Counted from the stretch's first letter, positions 7,601 through 16,156 are shown. The stretch is 64,000 nucleotides of DNA from Bradyrhizobium manausense (GCF_018130615.1 NZ_JAFCKB010000003.1:186001-250000); one strand, 5' to 3'. Numbers and translations: made by a program. Notes: generated by a model from the letters alone, not told the origin.

Positions 7601-9805
7601 ATGGCAGCCGAAGCCGCAACCAAGATCATCTCGGTATCGCAGACGGCGGAGGCCGTCGCGGAGCAGGCGTTCTACATTCCGATGACGGGGCCCGCCGCGC
7701 GACCGCGGCGGTCTCTCAAGCATGATGACACCTTTATCGTGCTGGACAGCCATGGCGACATCGGCGCTTCGGCCGGCGGGCCGGATGGCCTGTTCAACCA
7801 TGACACGCGTTATCTGGCGCGGCTGGAGCTCGTGCTTGACGATCTCCAGCCCCTGTTGCTCGGCTCGAACCTGCGCGACGACAATTCGGGACTGACGGTC
7901 GATCTCACCAATCCCGACATCTACCGGCAGGGCCGTCTCGTCCTGCAAAAGGACCTGCTGCACATCGTGCGCACCATCTTTCTGTGGCGCGGCACGGCGT
8001 ATCAGCGCATCGGGTTACAGAACCATGGCGAGCAACCAGCCGCTTTCGAGCTGACGCTGCTGTTCGACAATGATTTTGCCGACCTGTTCGAGGTGCGTGG
8101 CGAACGGCGACCGCGCCGCGGCACCGGCACCAGCAAGCTGGTCGGACCGACCGACGTGCTGTTCGAATATCGCGGCCTCGACGATGCCGAGCGAACCACC
8201 GGCCTGCATTTCGATCCGCGCCCAACCAGGCTTTCGGTCAATGCCGCGACCTGGCAGCTCGAGCTGGAGCCGCATGAGACCAAATCGCTGTTCGTGGCCG
8301 TGTCCTGCAACCGGCCGGTGGCGGAGAAGCCGGCGCGGTTCTTCAGGGGGCTGCTCGCCCACCGCCGCGAGATGCGGCGGTCGGCGATCGGGGCGGCGAG
8401 CATCGAGACCTCCAACAACATCTTCAACGAGGTGCTGTGCCAGGCCATGGCCGACCTCAACATGCTGACGACGGAGACGCCGCAGGGGCGCTATCCCTAT
8501 GCCGGTATTCCCTGGTACTCGACGACATTCGGCCGCGACGGCCTGATCACGGCGCTGCAGATGCTGTGGGTCGATCCGCGGGTGGCCAAGGGCGTGCTGC
8601 GTCGGCTTGCCCATTTCCAGGCCAAGGCCGTCGATCCGCTCGCCGACGCCGCGCCGGGAAAGATCCTGCACGAGATGCGCGGCGGCGAGATGGCGGCGCT
8701 GCGCGAGGTGCCGTTCTCGCAATATTACGGCAGCGTGGATTCCACCGCCTTGTTCGTCCTGCTCGCGGGGCGCTATTTCGAGCGCACCGGCGACGAGACG
8801 ACGTTGGTCGAGCTGTGGCCGGCGATCGAGGCGGGGCTCGCCTGGATCGACGGGCCCGGCGATCCCGACCAGGACGGCTTCGTCGAATATCAGCGCGCCA
8901 CCGAAAAAGGCCTCGCCAATCAGGGCTGGAAGGACTCTTACGACGCCATCTTTCACGCCGACGGCAAGCTCGCGGAAGGCAATATCGCGCTCGCCGAGGT
9001 GCAAGGCTATGTCTACGCAGCAAAACAGCTCGCCGCGCGATGTGCGCTGCAGCTTGGCAAGCCCGACCTCGCGAAGCGGCTCGAGGCGGAGGCCAGGACG
9101 CTCGCCGAGCGCTTCGAGGAGGCATTCTGGTGCGAGGAGCTCGGCACCTATGCACTCGCGCTCGACGGCAACAAGCGGCGATGCGAGGTCCGTACCTCGA
9201 ATGCCGGGCAGGTGCTGTTCAGCGGCATGATCCGGGAGGACCGCGCCCGTCTGGTTGCTGCCGATCTGATGCGGCCGCACTTCTTCTCGGGCTGGGGCAT
9301 CCGCACCGTCGCGCGCGGCGAGGTGCGTTACAATCCGATGTCGTATCACGACGGATCGATTTGGCCGCACGACAACGCGCTCATCGCACTCGGGCTCGCG
9401 CATTACGGGCTGAAGCACTCGGTCGCGCATGTGTTCAAGGGCCTGTTCGATGCCGCGACCTATATGGATCTGCGGCGGCTGCCGGAATTGTTCTGCGGCT
9501 TTCGCCGTGAGAAGCGGCGTGGCCCGACGCTCTATCCGGTCGCCTGCGCCCCGCAGGCCTGGGCCAGTGCGACGCCGTTCACGCTGCTGGAGGCCGCACT
9601 CGGCATCGAATTCGATGTCGCGCGCTGCGAGATCCGCCTGCGCAATCCGCATCTGCCGGCGTTCCTGAACGAGGTCATCCTGCGCGATCTGCGGCTTGGC
9701 CAATCCAGCGTGGATCTGCGCGTCAGCCGCCACGGCCACGATGTGGCGCTCGAGGTGCTGCGCACGCGCGGCAGGATCCAGGTGTCGATCGTGCTGGCGC
9801 ATTAG
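7601..9805 (+). CDS. Amylo-alpha-1,6-glucosidase-like (glycogen debranching) enzyme
   Basis: The protein has the two-part layout of bacterial amylo-alpha-1,6-glucosidase-like proteins: a beta-rich N-terminal domain (about residues 30-240, with GPDGLFNHDTRYL) and a C-terminal alpha/alpha toroid (about 280-700) with GIPWYSTTFGRDGLIT and NPMSYHDGSIWPHDN. Members trim alpha-1,6 branches or act on related glucans. The start at ATG 7601 follows CAGGGGAGCAG and gives 734 residues; an upstream TTG at 7562 is less likely. No signal peptide is seen, so a cytoplasmic site is expected. It follows an ABC exporter and is followed closely by a PRC-barrel gene. A role in stress-related glucan turnover is inferred, not shown. 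Confidence 0.85.
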   Translation: MAAEAATKIISVSQTAEAVAEQAFYIPMTGPAARPRRSLKHDDTFIVLDSHGDIGASAGGPDGLFNHDTRYLARLELVLDDLQPLLLGSNLRDDNSGLTVDLTNPDIYRQGRLVLQKDLLHIVRTIFLWRGTAYQRIGLQNHGEQPAAFELTLLFDNDFADLFEVRGERRPRRGTGTSKLVGPTDVLFEYRGLDDAERTTGLHFDPRPTRLSVNAATWQLELEPHETKSLFVAVSCNRPVAEKPARFFRGLLAHRREMRRSAIGAASIETSNNIFNEVLCQAMADLNMLTTETPQGRYPYAGIPWYSTTFGRDGLITALQMLWVDPRVAKGVLRRLAHFQAKAVDPLADAAPGKILHEMRGGEMAALREVPFSQYYGSVDSTALFVLLAGRYFERTGDETTLVELWPAIEAGLAWIDGPGDPDQDGFVEYQRATEKGLANQGWKDSYDAIFHADGKLAEGNIALAEVQGYVYAAKQLAARCALQLGKPDLAKRLEAEARTLAERFEEAFWCEELGTYALALDGNKRRCEVRTSNAGQVLFSGMIREDRARLVAADLMRPHFFSGWGIRTVARGEVRYNPMSYHDGSIWPHDNALIALGLAHYGLKHSVAHVFKGLFDAATYMDLRRLPELFCGFRREKRRGPTLYPVACAPQAWASATPFTLLEAALGIEFDVARCEIRLRNPHLPAFLNEVILRDLRLGQSSVDLRVSRHGHDVALEVLRTRGRIQVSIVLAH

Positions 9806-9824
9806 CGGCCTGCAAGGAGGGTTC

Positions 9825-10334
9825 ATGCGTACCGCCGGATGGTTGATCTTGAGCATGGCGATCGTCGCGGGATTGACGGTTGCCGTATCGCAGGCCGCGG
9901 AGGAGCTGCCCGCGACCACCAATGAGGCGAAGGCGCCGCCGACGGCCTCGGTCGTGCCTGTGACGCCGAAAGATGCCGCGCCGCCGCCATCGGTGACCAT
10001 CATCGGCGCCAGCGACGCCCACGGCGTGCTCGGCCGCGACGTGCGCAGTGCGGCGGATGAGGACATGGGCCGCATCGTCGACGTCATCGTCGATCGCGAG
10101 GGTCATGTCCGCGCCGCCGTGATCGATTTCGGCGGCTTCCTCGGCGTCGGCAGCCGCAAGATCGTGGTGGACTGGAATGCGCTACGCTTCGGCAAGATCG
10201 CCAACAAGAAGGACAGCATCACGCTGGAATTGACTAAGGCGCAGGTCGCGGCCGCGCCGGAATACAAGGAAGACACGCCGATGGTCGTGCTCGGCGCGTC
10301 CGGCAGTCTTCAACCGCTGCAAGCCATCCAGTGA
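9825..10334 (+). CDS. Secreted PRC-barrel domain protein
   Basis: The 169-residue product starts with a clear signal peptide (hydrophobic core LILSMAIVAGLTVAV, likely cleavage after SQAA). A proline- and alanine-rich linker follows, then a PRC-barrel domain from about residue 62: VLGRDVRSAADEDMGRIVDV and VRAAVIDFGGFLGVGSRKI are typical. PRC-barrel proteins of this kind are common stress-associated periplasmic proteins in rhizobia, with no firm biochemical role. AAGGAGGG stands 5 nt before ATG 9825. The gene begins 19 nt after the glucosidase stop, so it is probably in the same operon. Confidence 0.8.
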   Translation: MRTAGWLILSMAIVAGLTVAVSQAAEELPATTNEAKAPPTASVVPVTPKDAAPPPSVTIIGASDAHGVLGRDVRSAADEDMGRIVDVIVDREGHVRAAVIDFGGFLGVGSRKIVVDWNALRFGKIANKKDSITLELTKAQVAAAPEYKEDTPMVVLGASGSLQPLQAIQ

Positions 10335-10357
10335 GGAGGGGGGAGGGCTGACCGCCT

Positions 10358-11671
10358 GTGCTCTTGTCGAGGAAGCCGAACCATGCAGATCGCGAGGGAC
10401 GCGTTGAACAGGACAACGTCGCCGCGCCCATCCTTGCGGCCATTCCGGCGCCCTCGCGCCGCAGCCTGCGCGGCCTCGACTGGTTCATCTTTTTCCTTGC
10501 CGACGTGCAAACCGGCTTCGGTCCCTTCATCGCGGTTTATCTGACGACGCAGAAATGGACTCAGGTCGAGATCGGCTTCGTGCTGTCGATCGGCGGCATC
10601 GTCGCGCTGATCGGCCAGATGCCGGGCGGCGCCATCATCGACGCCGCGAAATCCGAGCGGCTGGTGGCCGCACTCGCGATCGCGACCATCGGCTGCTGCG
10701 CGCTCGCCTATGCGGCGATGCCGGTCTTCGCCGTCGTGGTGAGCGCGGCCACGCTGCATGCGGCGGCGAGCTGCGTGCTGGGCCCGGCGATCGCAGCGAT
10801 CAGCCTTGGTCTCGTCGGTCCGCTCGCGATCGGCGAGCGGCTCGGTCGCAACGCCCGCTTTGCCTCGCTCGGCAACGGCGTCGCCGCCGCGGTGATGGGC
10901 ACGGCCGGCTATCTGCTGTCGAGCCGCTCGGTGTTTCTGGTCACCTTCCTGCTCGCGATCCCGACCCTGATCGCCCTGTCGCGCATCCGCGAGGAGGAGG
11001 TCGACATCGCGCGCTGCCACGGCGAGATGCCGCGCGAGGCGCCGGTTCCAGGGGACACCAATATCTGGCACCTGATCCGGCAGCGGCCGCTCATCGTGTT
11101 TGCGCTCAGCGTATTGCTGCTGCAACTGGCTAACGCCTCGATGATGCCGCTGATGGCAAGCGCGGTGACGGCGCGATCGAGCCAGTGGGCGACGGTGCTG
11201 GTGGCGGCCTGCATCATCGTCCCCCAGGCGATCGTGGCACTGCTGTCGCCCTCGGTCGGACGCAAGGCGCAAGCGTGGGGCCGTCGGCCGCTGCTCTTGA
11301 TCGGATTCGGTGCACTGACGATCCGCGGCCTGTTGTTCGCGACTGTGCGCGATCCCTATCTGCTGGTGCTGGTGCAGGTGTTCGACGGTTTCACAGCCGC
11401 GGTGTTCGCGGTGATGATTCCGCTGATCGTGGCCGATGTCGCCTTCGGCAGCGGGCACTTCAATCTGGCACAGGGCATCGTCGGCACCGCGACCGGTATC
11501 GGCGCGTCGCTGAGCACCGCGCTTGGTGGCTATGTCAGCGACAAATTCGGCAATGCCACCGCATTCTTCGGCCTGGCGAGCATCGCCGCGACCGGGCTGT
11601 TGCTGATCCTGTTCGTGATGCCGGAAACCCGGCGCACGGGTATGACGGCCGCAAAAGAATTGGCCGGCTGA
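10358..11671 (+). CDS. MFS transporter
   Basis: The 437-residue product has about twelve hydrophobic segments and a major-facilitator layout, with a cytoplasmic N-terminal tail of 35 residues before DWFIFFLADVQTGFGPFIAVYL (shown in parts: DWFIFFLADV, GFGPFIAVYL). The GTG start at 10358 has GGGAGGG about 10 nt upstream. It begins 23 nt after the PRC-barrel gene and likely ends the same operon. The substrate cannot be told; the sequence looks like the drug or metabolite efflux branch. The end lies close to fixK2, which converges on it. Confidence 0.8.
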   Translation: MLLSRKPNHADREGRVEQDNVAAPILAAIPAPSRRSLRGLDWFIFFLADVQTGFGPFIAVYLTTQKWTQVEIGFVLSIGGIVALIGQMPGGAIIDAAKSERLVAALAIATIGCCALAYAAMPVFAVVVSAATLHAAASCVLGPAIAAISLGLVGPLAIGERLGRNARFASLGNGVAAAVMGTAGYLLSSRSVFLVTFLLAIPTLIALSRIREEEVDIARCHGEMPREAPVPGDTNIWHLIRQRPLIVFALSVLLLQLANASMMPLMASAVTARSSQWATVLVAACIIVPQAIVALLSPSVGRKAQAWGRRPLLLIGFGALTIRGLLFATVRDPYLLVLVQVFDGFTAAVFAVMIPLIVADVAFGSGHFNLAQGIVGTATGIGASLSTALGGYVSDKFGNATAFFGLASIAATGLLLILFVMPETRRTGMTAAKELAG

Positions 11672-11711
11672 ACGAATTCAGCCGGCCAAGTTGGTAGGGA
11701 GGACGAAAAGA

Positions 11712-12410
11712 TCAGGCGTCGAGATTGTGCAGGCGTTGACGGTTGCGCAGCACGATCTGGCGGGCGCCGGAGAAACCCAGGATGCCCTGGCTGTGGAGCT
11801 GCGACAGCGCGCGCGAGACGGTCTCGAGGGTGAGGCCGAGATAGTCGCCGATGTCGCGGCGGCACATCGGCAGCGCCATCATGCCGGCGACGGCGAGGCG
11901 GCGATCCATTTCGAGCAGGAAGGTTGCAACCCGCTCCATCGCGGTCTTGCGGCCAAGCAGCAGCATGTGGTCTTCGGCGTGGCGCAACTCGCCCGCCGTC
12001 ATGGCCCAGAGCTTGCGGGCGACCTGCACGTCGGTGCCGGCGGCCTTCTCCAGGCTCGAGCGCTTCACCAGCCGCACACTGGTGTCGATGATGGCTTCAG
12101 CGGCGAGGCGATGGCTGGGGCCGGATTCGAGGCCGAACACGTCGCCGGCAAGATGGAAGGCGCCGATCTGACGGCGGCCGTCGGAGAGGAGCTTGTAGGT
12201 GCGGACCGCGCCGGAGACGACCTGATAGACGTATTCGGCCGGCTCGTCTTCGCCGTAGATCTCCTCATCCTTGCGGTAGGAGAACTCGGTGGCGACCAGG
12301 CCGACATGGCCGGTGATCGCGCCGAACTGGTCCGAGACGGGATGGGCTGGGGCAATCTTGCCACCGATTTGGGTGTTGATCGCCTGGGTGTTGAGTGTCT
12401 GGGTCAGCAT
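11712..12410 (-). CDS. fixK2: FixK2, Crp/Fnr-type activator of micro-oxic genes
   Basis: FixK2 activates the cbb3 oxidase genes and other micro-oxic and denitrification genes by binding TTGA-N6-TCAA boxes. The N-terminal cyclic-nucleotide-binding fold spans about residues 30-140 and lacks the cysteine set of an Fnr iron-sulfur cluster. The C-terminal helix-turn-helix reads CRRDIGDYLGLTLETVSRAL, with the ETVSR recognition helix. I choose the second ATG at 12410, because AACGGAG sits 9 nt before it but directly abuts the first ATG at 12419. This gives 232 residues and places the single helix-turn-helix cysteine at 183, as in the redox-sensitive Cys183 of B. japonicum FixK2. It lies downstream of fixLJ, its known activators. 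Confidence 0.95.
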   Translation of the reverse strand: MLTQTLNTQAINTQIGGKIAPAHPVSDQFGAITGHVGLVATEFSYRKDEEIYGEDEPAEYVYQVVSGAVRTYKLLSDGRRQIGAFHLAGDVFGLESGPSHRLAAEAIIDTSVRLVKRSSLEKAAGTDVQVARKLWAMTAGELRHAEDHMLLLGRKTAMERVATFLLEMDRRLAVAGMMALPMCRRDIGDYLGLTLETVSRALSQLHSQGILGFSGARQIVLRNRQRLHNLDA

Positions 12411-12494
12411 CTGCGCCATCTCCGTTGTGATGACGCTTTCCTACGCGGTATCGGATGCTTCGAAAATTTCGCGAGATATCTTAAGGGGGGTTAC

Positions 12495-12502
12495 CTACGT
12501 AG
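12495..12502 (-). promoter_or_regulatory. CTACGTAG palindrome upstream of fixK2, candidate FixJ site
   Basis: CTACGTAG lies 85 nt before the fixK2 start and is followed on the minus strand by GTAACC. Phospho-FixJ is known to activate fixK2, and reported FixJ sites contain GTA-C/A-GTA-like cores. The same octamer occurs at 12942-12949, before the neighbouring response-regulator gene. Confidence 0.45.
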
Positions 12503-12513
12503 AACCCCGTAGG

Positions 12514-12936
12514 TCAATTCCGGCGCCGATCCTGGATGGCCGCGCGGATGCGCTTGACCAAGTTTTCGTCGAGAAGCGGCTTCAAAATCACATCTTTTAC
12601 GCCTGCCGCCGCCGCCCGGGCCGAGATATTACCGTCCGGATAGCCGGTGATGAGGATCACCGGGATGTCGCCGTCGGACTGACGCAGCCGGCCGGCGAGC
12701 TCGATGCCGTTGATATCGGGCATCTTGTAGTCGATCACATAGCAGTCCGCGTCCGGCAGGCTCGTCGCGTTGAGCAACGCCGTGGCGTTCCGGAAGGTCC
12801 GCACGGCAAAGCCGTCGGTTTCCAACAGGAAGCGCAGCGATCCCAGCACGGCGTCATCGTCGTCCACCACGTAGACAACGAGCTGTGCGGGTGATGCCAC
12901 TGGCAGCCGCTGAGGGTGCGAGCCGATTTCGATCAT
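12514..12936 (-). CDS. Stand-alone response-regulator receiver protein between fixJ and fixK2
   Basis: This 140-residue protein is a single receiver domain. It has the acidic pair in VVYVVDDDDAVLG, the phospho-acceptor aspartate in DCYVIDYKMPDINGIEL, the threonine in LITGYPDG and the lysine in ILKPLLDENLV. It has no output domain. It lies in the same orientation between fixJ and fixK2, as a receiver protein does in the B. japonicum cluster. It may compete for phosphoryl groups from FixL or another kinase, or act on a partner protein; neither is shown here. The start at 12936 has a poor ribosome site, so a downstream GTG start (residue 13) is possible. Confidence 0.85.
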   Translation of the reverse strand: MIEIGSHPQRLPVASPAQLVVYVVDDDDAVLGSLRFLLETDGFAVRTFRNATALLNATSLPDADCYVIDYKMPDINGIELAGRLRQSDGDIPVILITGYPDGNISARAAAAGVKDVILKPLLDENLVKRIRAAIQDRRRN

Positions 12937-12941
12937 TCTGA

Positions 12942-12949
12942 CTACGTAG
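12942..12949 (-). promoter_or_regulatory. Second CTACGTAG palindrome, before the receiver gene
   Basis: This octamer is identical to that upstream of fixK2 and lies in the short fixJ-receiver gap, 6 nt before the annotated start of the receiver gene. Its closeness to the start suggests either that the true start is further in or that the site overlaps the leader. It is a candidate FixJ site by analogy only. Confidence 0.35.
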
Positions 12950-12979
12950 CACAGCGGGAGAGCACCGACTTGACCTGTC

Positions 12980-13597
12980 TCAATCCCTGAGCATGCCGGC
13001 GCGCATGGCCAGCCGCACCAATTCCGAAAGGCTGTTGGCCTGCATCTTGGTCATGACATTGGCCCGGTACACCTCGATGGTGCGCGGGCTGATGTCGTAC
13101 TCGCGGGCGATCAGCTTGTTGGAGAGCCCCGCGACCAGCCCCTCCATGACCTGACGCTCCCTCGGGCTCAAGGAGGCGACGCGGGCGGCAATGTCCTGGA
13201 CCACGGCCTCGCTCTTTGCCGCCGGTTCGGCCTGGCGGATGGCGGCCTCGATCATGGCGGTCAAGCGGTCGTCTTCGAACGGCTTTTCCAGGAAGTCGAC
13301 GGCGCCAAGCTTCATCGCCTCGACTGCGAGCGGCACGTCGCCGTGGCCTGTCATGATCAGGATCGGAAACGGCGAGTGCTGGCTCTTCATCAGCTTCAGG
13401 AGCTCGATCCCGTCGAGGCCCGGCATCCTGATGTCGGAGACGACACAACCGAAGGCGAGGCCGGGCAGGGTGTCGAGGAAGTCTTGCGCGTTGTCGAACA
13501 ACGTGACGCCGAAGCCTGCGGAATCCAGCAGAAAGTTGAGTGAATCCCGCATCGCCTCGTCGTCGTCGATGACGTAAACATGTCCCTTGGTCGTCAT
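12980..13597 (-). CDS. fixJ: FixJ, response regulator of the oxygen-sensing FixLJ system
   Basis: FixJ is phosphorylated by FixL at low oxygen and activates fixK2. The 205 residues comprise a receiver domain (about 1-125) and a LuxR/NarL-type helix-turn-helix (about 140-200). Visible catalytic residues are the acidic pair in VIDDDEAM, the phospho-acceptor D55 in SDIRMPG, T83 in LIMTGHGD and K105 in LEKPF. The output domain contains LSPRERQVMEGLVAGLSNK and the segment ISPRTIEVYRANVMTKM. The ATG overlaps the fixL stop (ATGA, 13594-13597), so translation is coupled to the sensor gene. The receiver gene and fixK2 follow in the same orientation. Confidence 0.96.
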   Translation of the reverse strand: MTTKGHVYVIDDDEAMRDSLNFLLDSAGFGVTLFDNAQDFLDTLPGLAFGCVVSDIRMPGLDGIELLKLMKSQHSPFPILIMTGHGDVPLAVEAMKLGAVDFLEKPFEDDRLTAMIEAAIRQAEPAAKSEAVVQDIAARVASLSPRERQVMEGLVAGLSNKLIAREYDISPRTIEVYRANVMTKMQANSLSELVRLAMRAGMLRD

Positions 13598-15117
13598 TGA
13601 TCAGTCTCGTCGGCTGCTGGCAGGGTGAAGCGGAATGAAGCGCCGCCCGATGCGTTGTTCTCGGCGACCATGCGGCCGCCGTGAGCCTCGATGATCGAGC
13701 GGCTGATCGACAATCCCACGCCCATGCCGGTCTCTTTGGTGGTGAAGAAGGTCTGAAACAGGTTTGGAATGACGTCGTCGCGGAAGCCGGAGCCGGTGTC
13801 CGATACCTCCACCTCGATCATGTCGTCCCGGATGTGCCTGTTGGCGATGACGAGCTCGCGCCGCGGCGACTGCGCCATCGCTTCCAGCGCGTTGCGGAAC
13901 AGATTGACCAGCACCTGCTGGATCTGTACCCGGTCGGCGAGCACGAGATCGGCGTTCGGATCGAGATTGAAGCGGAGCTGAACGTTCTGCTCGCGTGCAC
14001 CGGCGAGCCCCAGCGCGCCGGCTTCCTCGATCAGTTTCGACAGACTCTCGATTCGCTTCTCGGATTCGCCGCGGGAGACGAAATCGCGCAGCCGCCGGAT
14101 GATCTGGCCGGCGCGGAGCGCCTGCTCCGACGCGCGATCCAGCGCGCTTTCGACTTTCGGCGTGTTCGGGTCCTGGCTGCCGGCGAGCAATCGCCGCGAC
14201 CCCTTCATGTAGTTGCTGATCGCAGCCAGCGGCTGGTTGATCTCGTGGGCGAGCGCGGATGCCATCTCGCCCATCGCGGTCAGCCGCGAGACGTGCATGA
14301 GCTCGGATTGCAATTCCTGCAGCCGTGCCTGCGTCTGCTGGTGCTCGGTGAGGTCGCGGACGAAGCCGGTGAAATAGGGCTCGCCGCCCGACTGCATCTC
14401 GCCGATCGACAGGTGCATCGGGAAGGTGGTCCCGTCGCGGCGCTTGCCGGTCACGATGCGGCCGATGCCGATGATGTGCGGGTCGTTGGTCGAGCGATAG
14501 CGTGCGATGTAGCTGTCGTGGCGGGTGCGGTCCGGCTCCGGCATCAGAATGCTGACGTTCTGGCCGATCGCCTCATGCTCGGACCAGCCGAACAGGCGTT
14601 CGGCCGCCGTGCTGAACAGCTGCATGATGCCACGGCCGTCGATGACGATCATGGCGTCCGGAATGGTGTGGAGGATGGAGCGGAGGTGGGTCTCGCGCGT
14701 CCGCAGGGCTTCCTCGACCTGCTTTTCCTCGTCGATGTCGAGCAAGATGCCGCTGAGATGACGGGCGGTGCCGGCCTCGTCCCTGATCAGGCCGGCGCGG
14801 GCCCTGATCCATTTGCCCCGGTCGGACATGCCGGCAATCCTGAAGGAGACGTCGAAGCCGCCGCCATGCCCGGTGACCTGCCTGATCGCAGCCTCGACGC
14901 GCTCGCGGTCCCCGGGCTCGAGGCGCGACAGGAAGAGGTCGTAGCTCGCCGGCTGGCCCTGCTCGATACCGAGCAGCATCCGCGCGGTTTCCGACCATTC
15001 CAGCTCGCGCGTCGTGAGGTCGAGATCCCAGGTGCCGACGCCGAACCCTTCGATCCGGACCCGGAAATGCTCGCCGCGATGATCGTCCGGCGGGTGCGTT
15101 ACGCGGGTCGGCGACAA
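13594..15117 (-). CDS. fixL: FixL, haem PAS oxygen-sensor histidine kinase
   Basis: FixL binds oxygen at a haem in its PAS domain; loss of oxygen switches on autophosphorylation and transfer to FixJ. Two PAS domains precede the kinase. The second holds RHDSYIARY with the proximal haem histidine and GIGRIVTGKRRDG with the distal arginine known from B. japonicum FixL. The phosphorylated histidine is in MASALAHEINQPLAAISNY, and the ATP-binding N, G1 and G2 boxes are intact. The frame is open back to ATG 15237, but TTG 15117, with GGGAG about 8 nt upstream, gives 507 residues and a start (SPTRVTHPPDD) matching the B. japonicum protein as I recall it. No membrane segment is present, so this is the soluble form. 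Confidence 0.95.
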   Translation of the reverse strand: MSPTRVTHPPDDHRGEHFRVRIEGFGVGTWDLDLTTRELEWSETARMLLGIEQGQPASYDLFLSRLEPGDRERVEAAIRQVTGHGGGFDVSFRIAGMSDRGKWIRARAGLIRDEAGTARHLSGILLDIDEEKQVEEALRTRETHLRSILHTIPDAMIVIDGRGIMQLFSTAAERLFGWSEHEAIGQNVSILMPEPDRTRHDSYIARYRSTNDPHIIGIGRIVTGKRRDGTTFPMHLSIGEMQSGGEPYFTGFVRDLTEHQQTQARLQELQSELMHVSRLTAMGEMASALAHEINQPLAAISNYMKGSRRLLAGSQDPNTPKVESALDRASEQALRAGQIIRRLRDFVSRGESEKRIESLSKLIEEAGALGLAGAREQNVQLRFNLDPNADLVLADRVQIQQVLVNLFRNALEAMAQSPRRELVIANRHIRDDMIEVEVSDTGSGFRDDVIPNLFQTFFTTKETGMGVGLSISRSIIEAHGGRMVAENNASGGASFRFTLPAADETDQ

Positions 15118-15252
15118 GTCATGGCTCCCATTGTGCAAGCTGCGGCAAGGTGCCGCGAACATGCCGGTAATTTCGCCCAACGCCGCGCCGGAGGCAAGTT
15201 CCGATGTCTGATTCCGCTGGTGGATTTCCCGCGGCACGGCCCCGGGGGCGAT

Positions 15253-15266
15253 TTGATCTATCTCAT
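15253..15266 (+). promoter_or_regulatory. Degenerate FixK2 box upstream of the Usp gene
   Basis: TTGATCTATCTCAT matches the FixK-type palindrome TTGA-N6-TCAA except for the last base. It lies 60 nt before the Usp start, the same distance range as the perfect boxes before fixN and fixG. Confidence 0.4.
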
Positions 15267-15325
15267 TCTGCCGGGCTGGCGCGGGCTTACACTTTCGTCA
15301 AAGCTCACCGCTCCGGAGATTCCCG

Positions 15326-16156
15326 ATGACATACGCGACCGTGATGGTCAGCCTGGCGCTGGATCAGCTCAACACCGCGCGCCTCCAGGTCGCGGGCGAG
15401 CTTGCCGAACGATTCGAGGCGGCGATCGTTGGGATCGCCGCAGCGCGATTCGCGCCGCCGCTCTACTTCACCGATGGTGCCGAGGCCCAGCGCCTGATCG
15501 ATCAGGAGGAGGGCTCCGTCAAGCAGCGCCTTGCCGAACTGGAGGCGCAATTCCGCGCCGCGACCAGGACGCGCAACGGGCGTGCGGAGTGGCGCAGCGC
15601 CATGGATTTTCCCGCACGATACGTCCTGGCACAGGCGCGCTGCGCCGACATCATCGTCAGCGGTGGGCAGAGCCCGACCTTCTCCGATGCCTTTTCGATG
15701 GCAAGCCCCAGGGATCTGGTGATGCAGACCGGCCGGCCGCTGCTGGTCGTGCCCGACCGAATCAACTGGCTCGATCTGCGCAGCGTGCTGGTGGCCTGGA
15801 AGGACACCCCGGAATCGCGGCGCGCGGTGGCCGATGCGCTGCCGATGCTGCGCAAGGCCAAGGATGTCGTCGTGGTCGAGATTCCGGAAGCGGACGATGA
15901 CCGCTCGGGGGTGATGGCGCATGTCAGCGACGTCGCCGCCTGGCTCGCCCGTCACGGCGTCACCGCGACGGCGCGGGTTCCGGAGGCGGCGAGCGAAACC
16001 GCTGCCGTGCAATTGGAGAGGATCGCCAGCGATGTCGGAGCCGGTTTGATCGTCGCCGGTGCCTACGGCCATTCCCGCTTCCGCGAGCTGATTCTCGGCG
16101 GCGTCACGGAATATCTGATCACGCAAACCGCCCGCTGCGTGCTGTTGTCGCACTGA
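15326..16156 (+). CDS. Tandem universal stress protein (UspA family)
   Basis: The 276 residues form two Usp domains in tandem (about 1-140 and 150-276). The second domain keeps the ATP-binding pattern G-x2-G-x9-G in AGAYGHSRFRELILGGVTEYL; the first looks degenerate at the same place. Usp proteins bind ATP or other adenosine compounds and help cells survive stress, often low oxygen. CGGAG precedes ATG 15326. The gene is divergent from fixL, has a near-match FixK2 box upstream and is followed by a CBS gene and fixNOQP, so micro-oxic expression is likely. No direct target is known. Confidence 0.88.
   Translation: MTYATVMVSLALDQLNTARLQVAGELAERFEAAIVGIAAARFAPPLYFTDGAEAQRLIDQEEGSVKQRLAELEAQFRAATRTRNGRAEWRSAMDFPARYVLAQARCADIIVSGGQSPTFSDAFSMASPRDLVMQTGRPLLVVPDRINWLDLRSVLVAWKDTPESRRAVADALPMLRKAKDVVVVEIPEADDDRSGVMAHVSDVAAWLARHGVTATARVPEAASETAAVQLERIASDVGAGLIVAGAYGHSRFRELILGGVTEYLITQTARCVLLSH

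Noticed and set aside
13681-15900. 739-codon plus-strand frame opposite fixL running into the Usp gene
   Set aside because: fixL and Usp are both intact in other frames, and the translation changes nature at the fixL boundary as expected of a chance frame.
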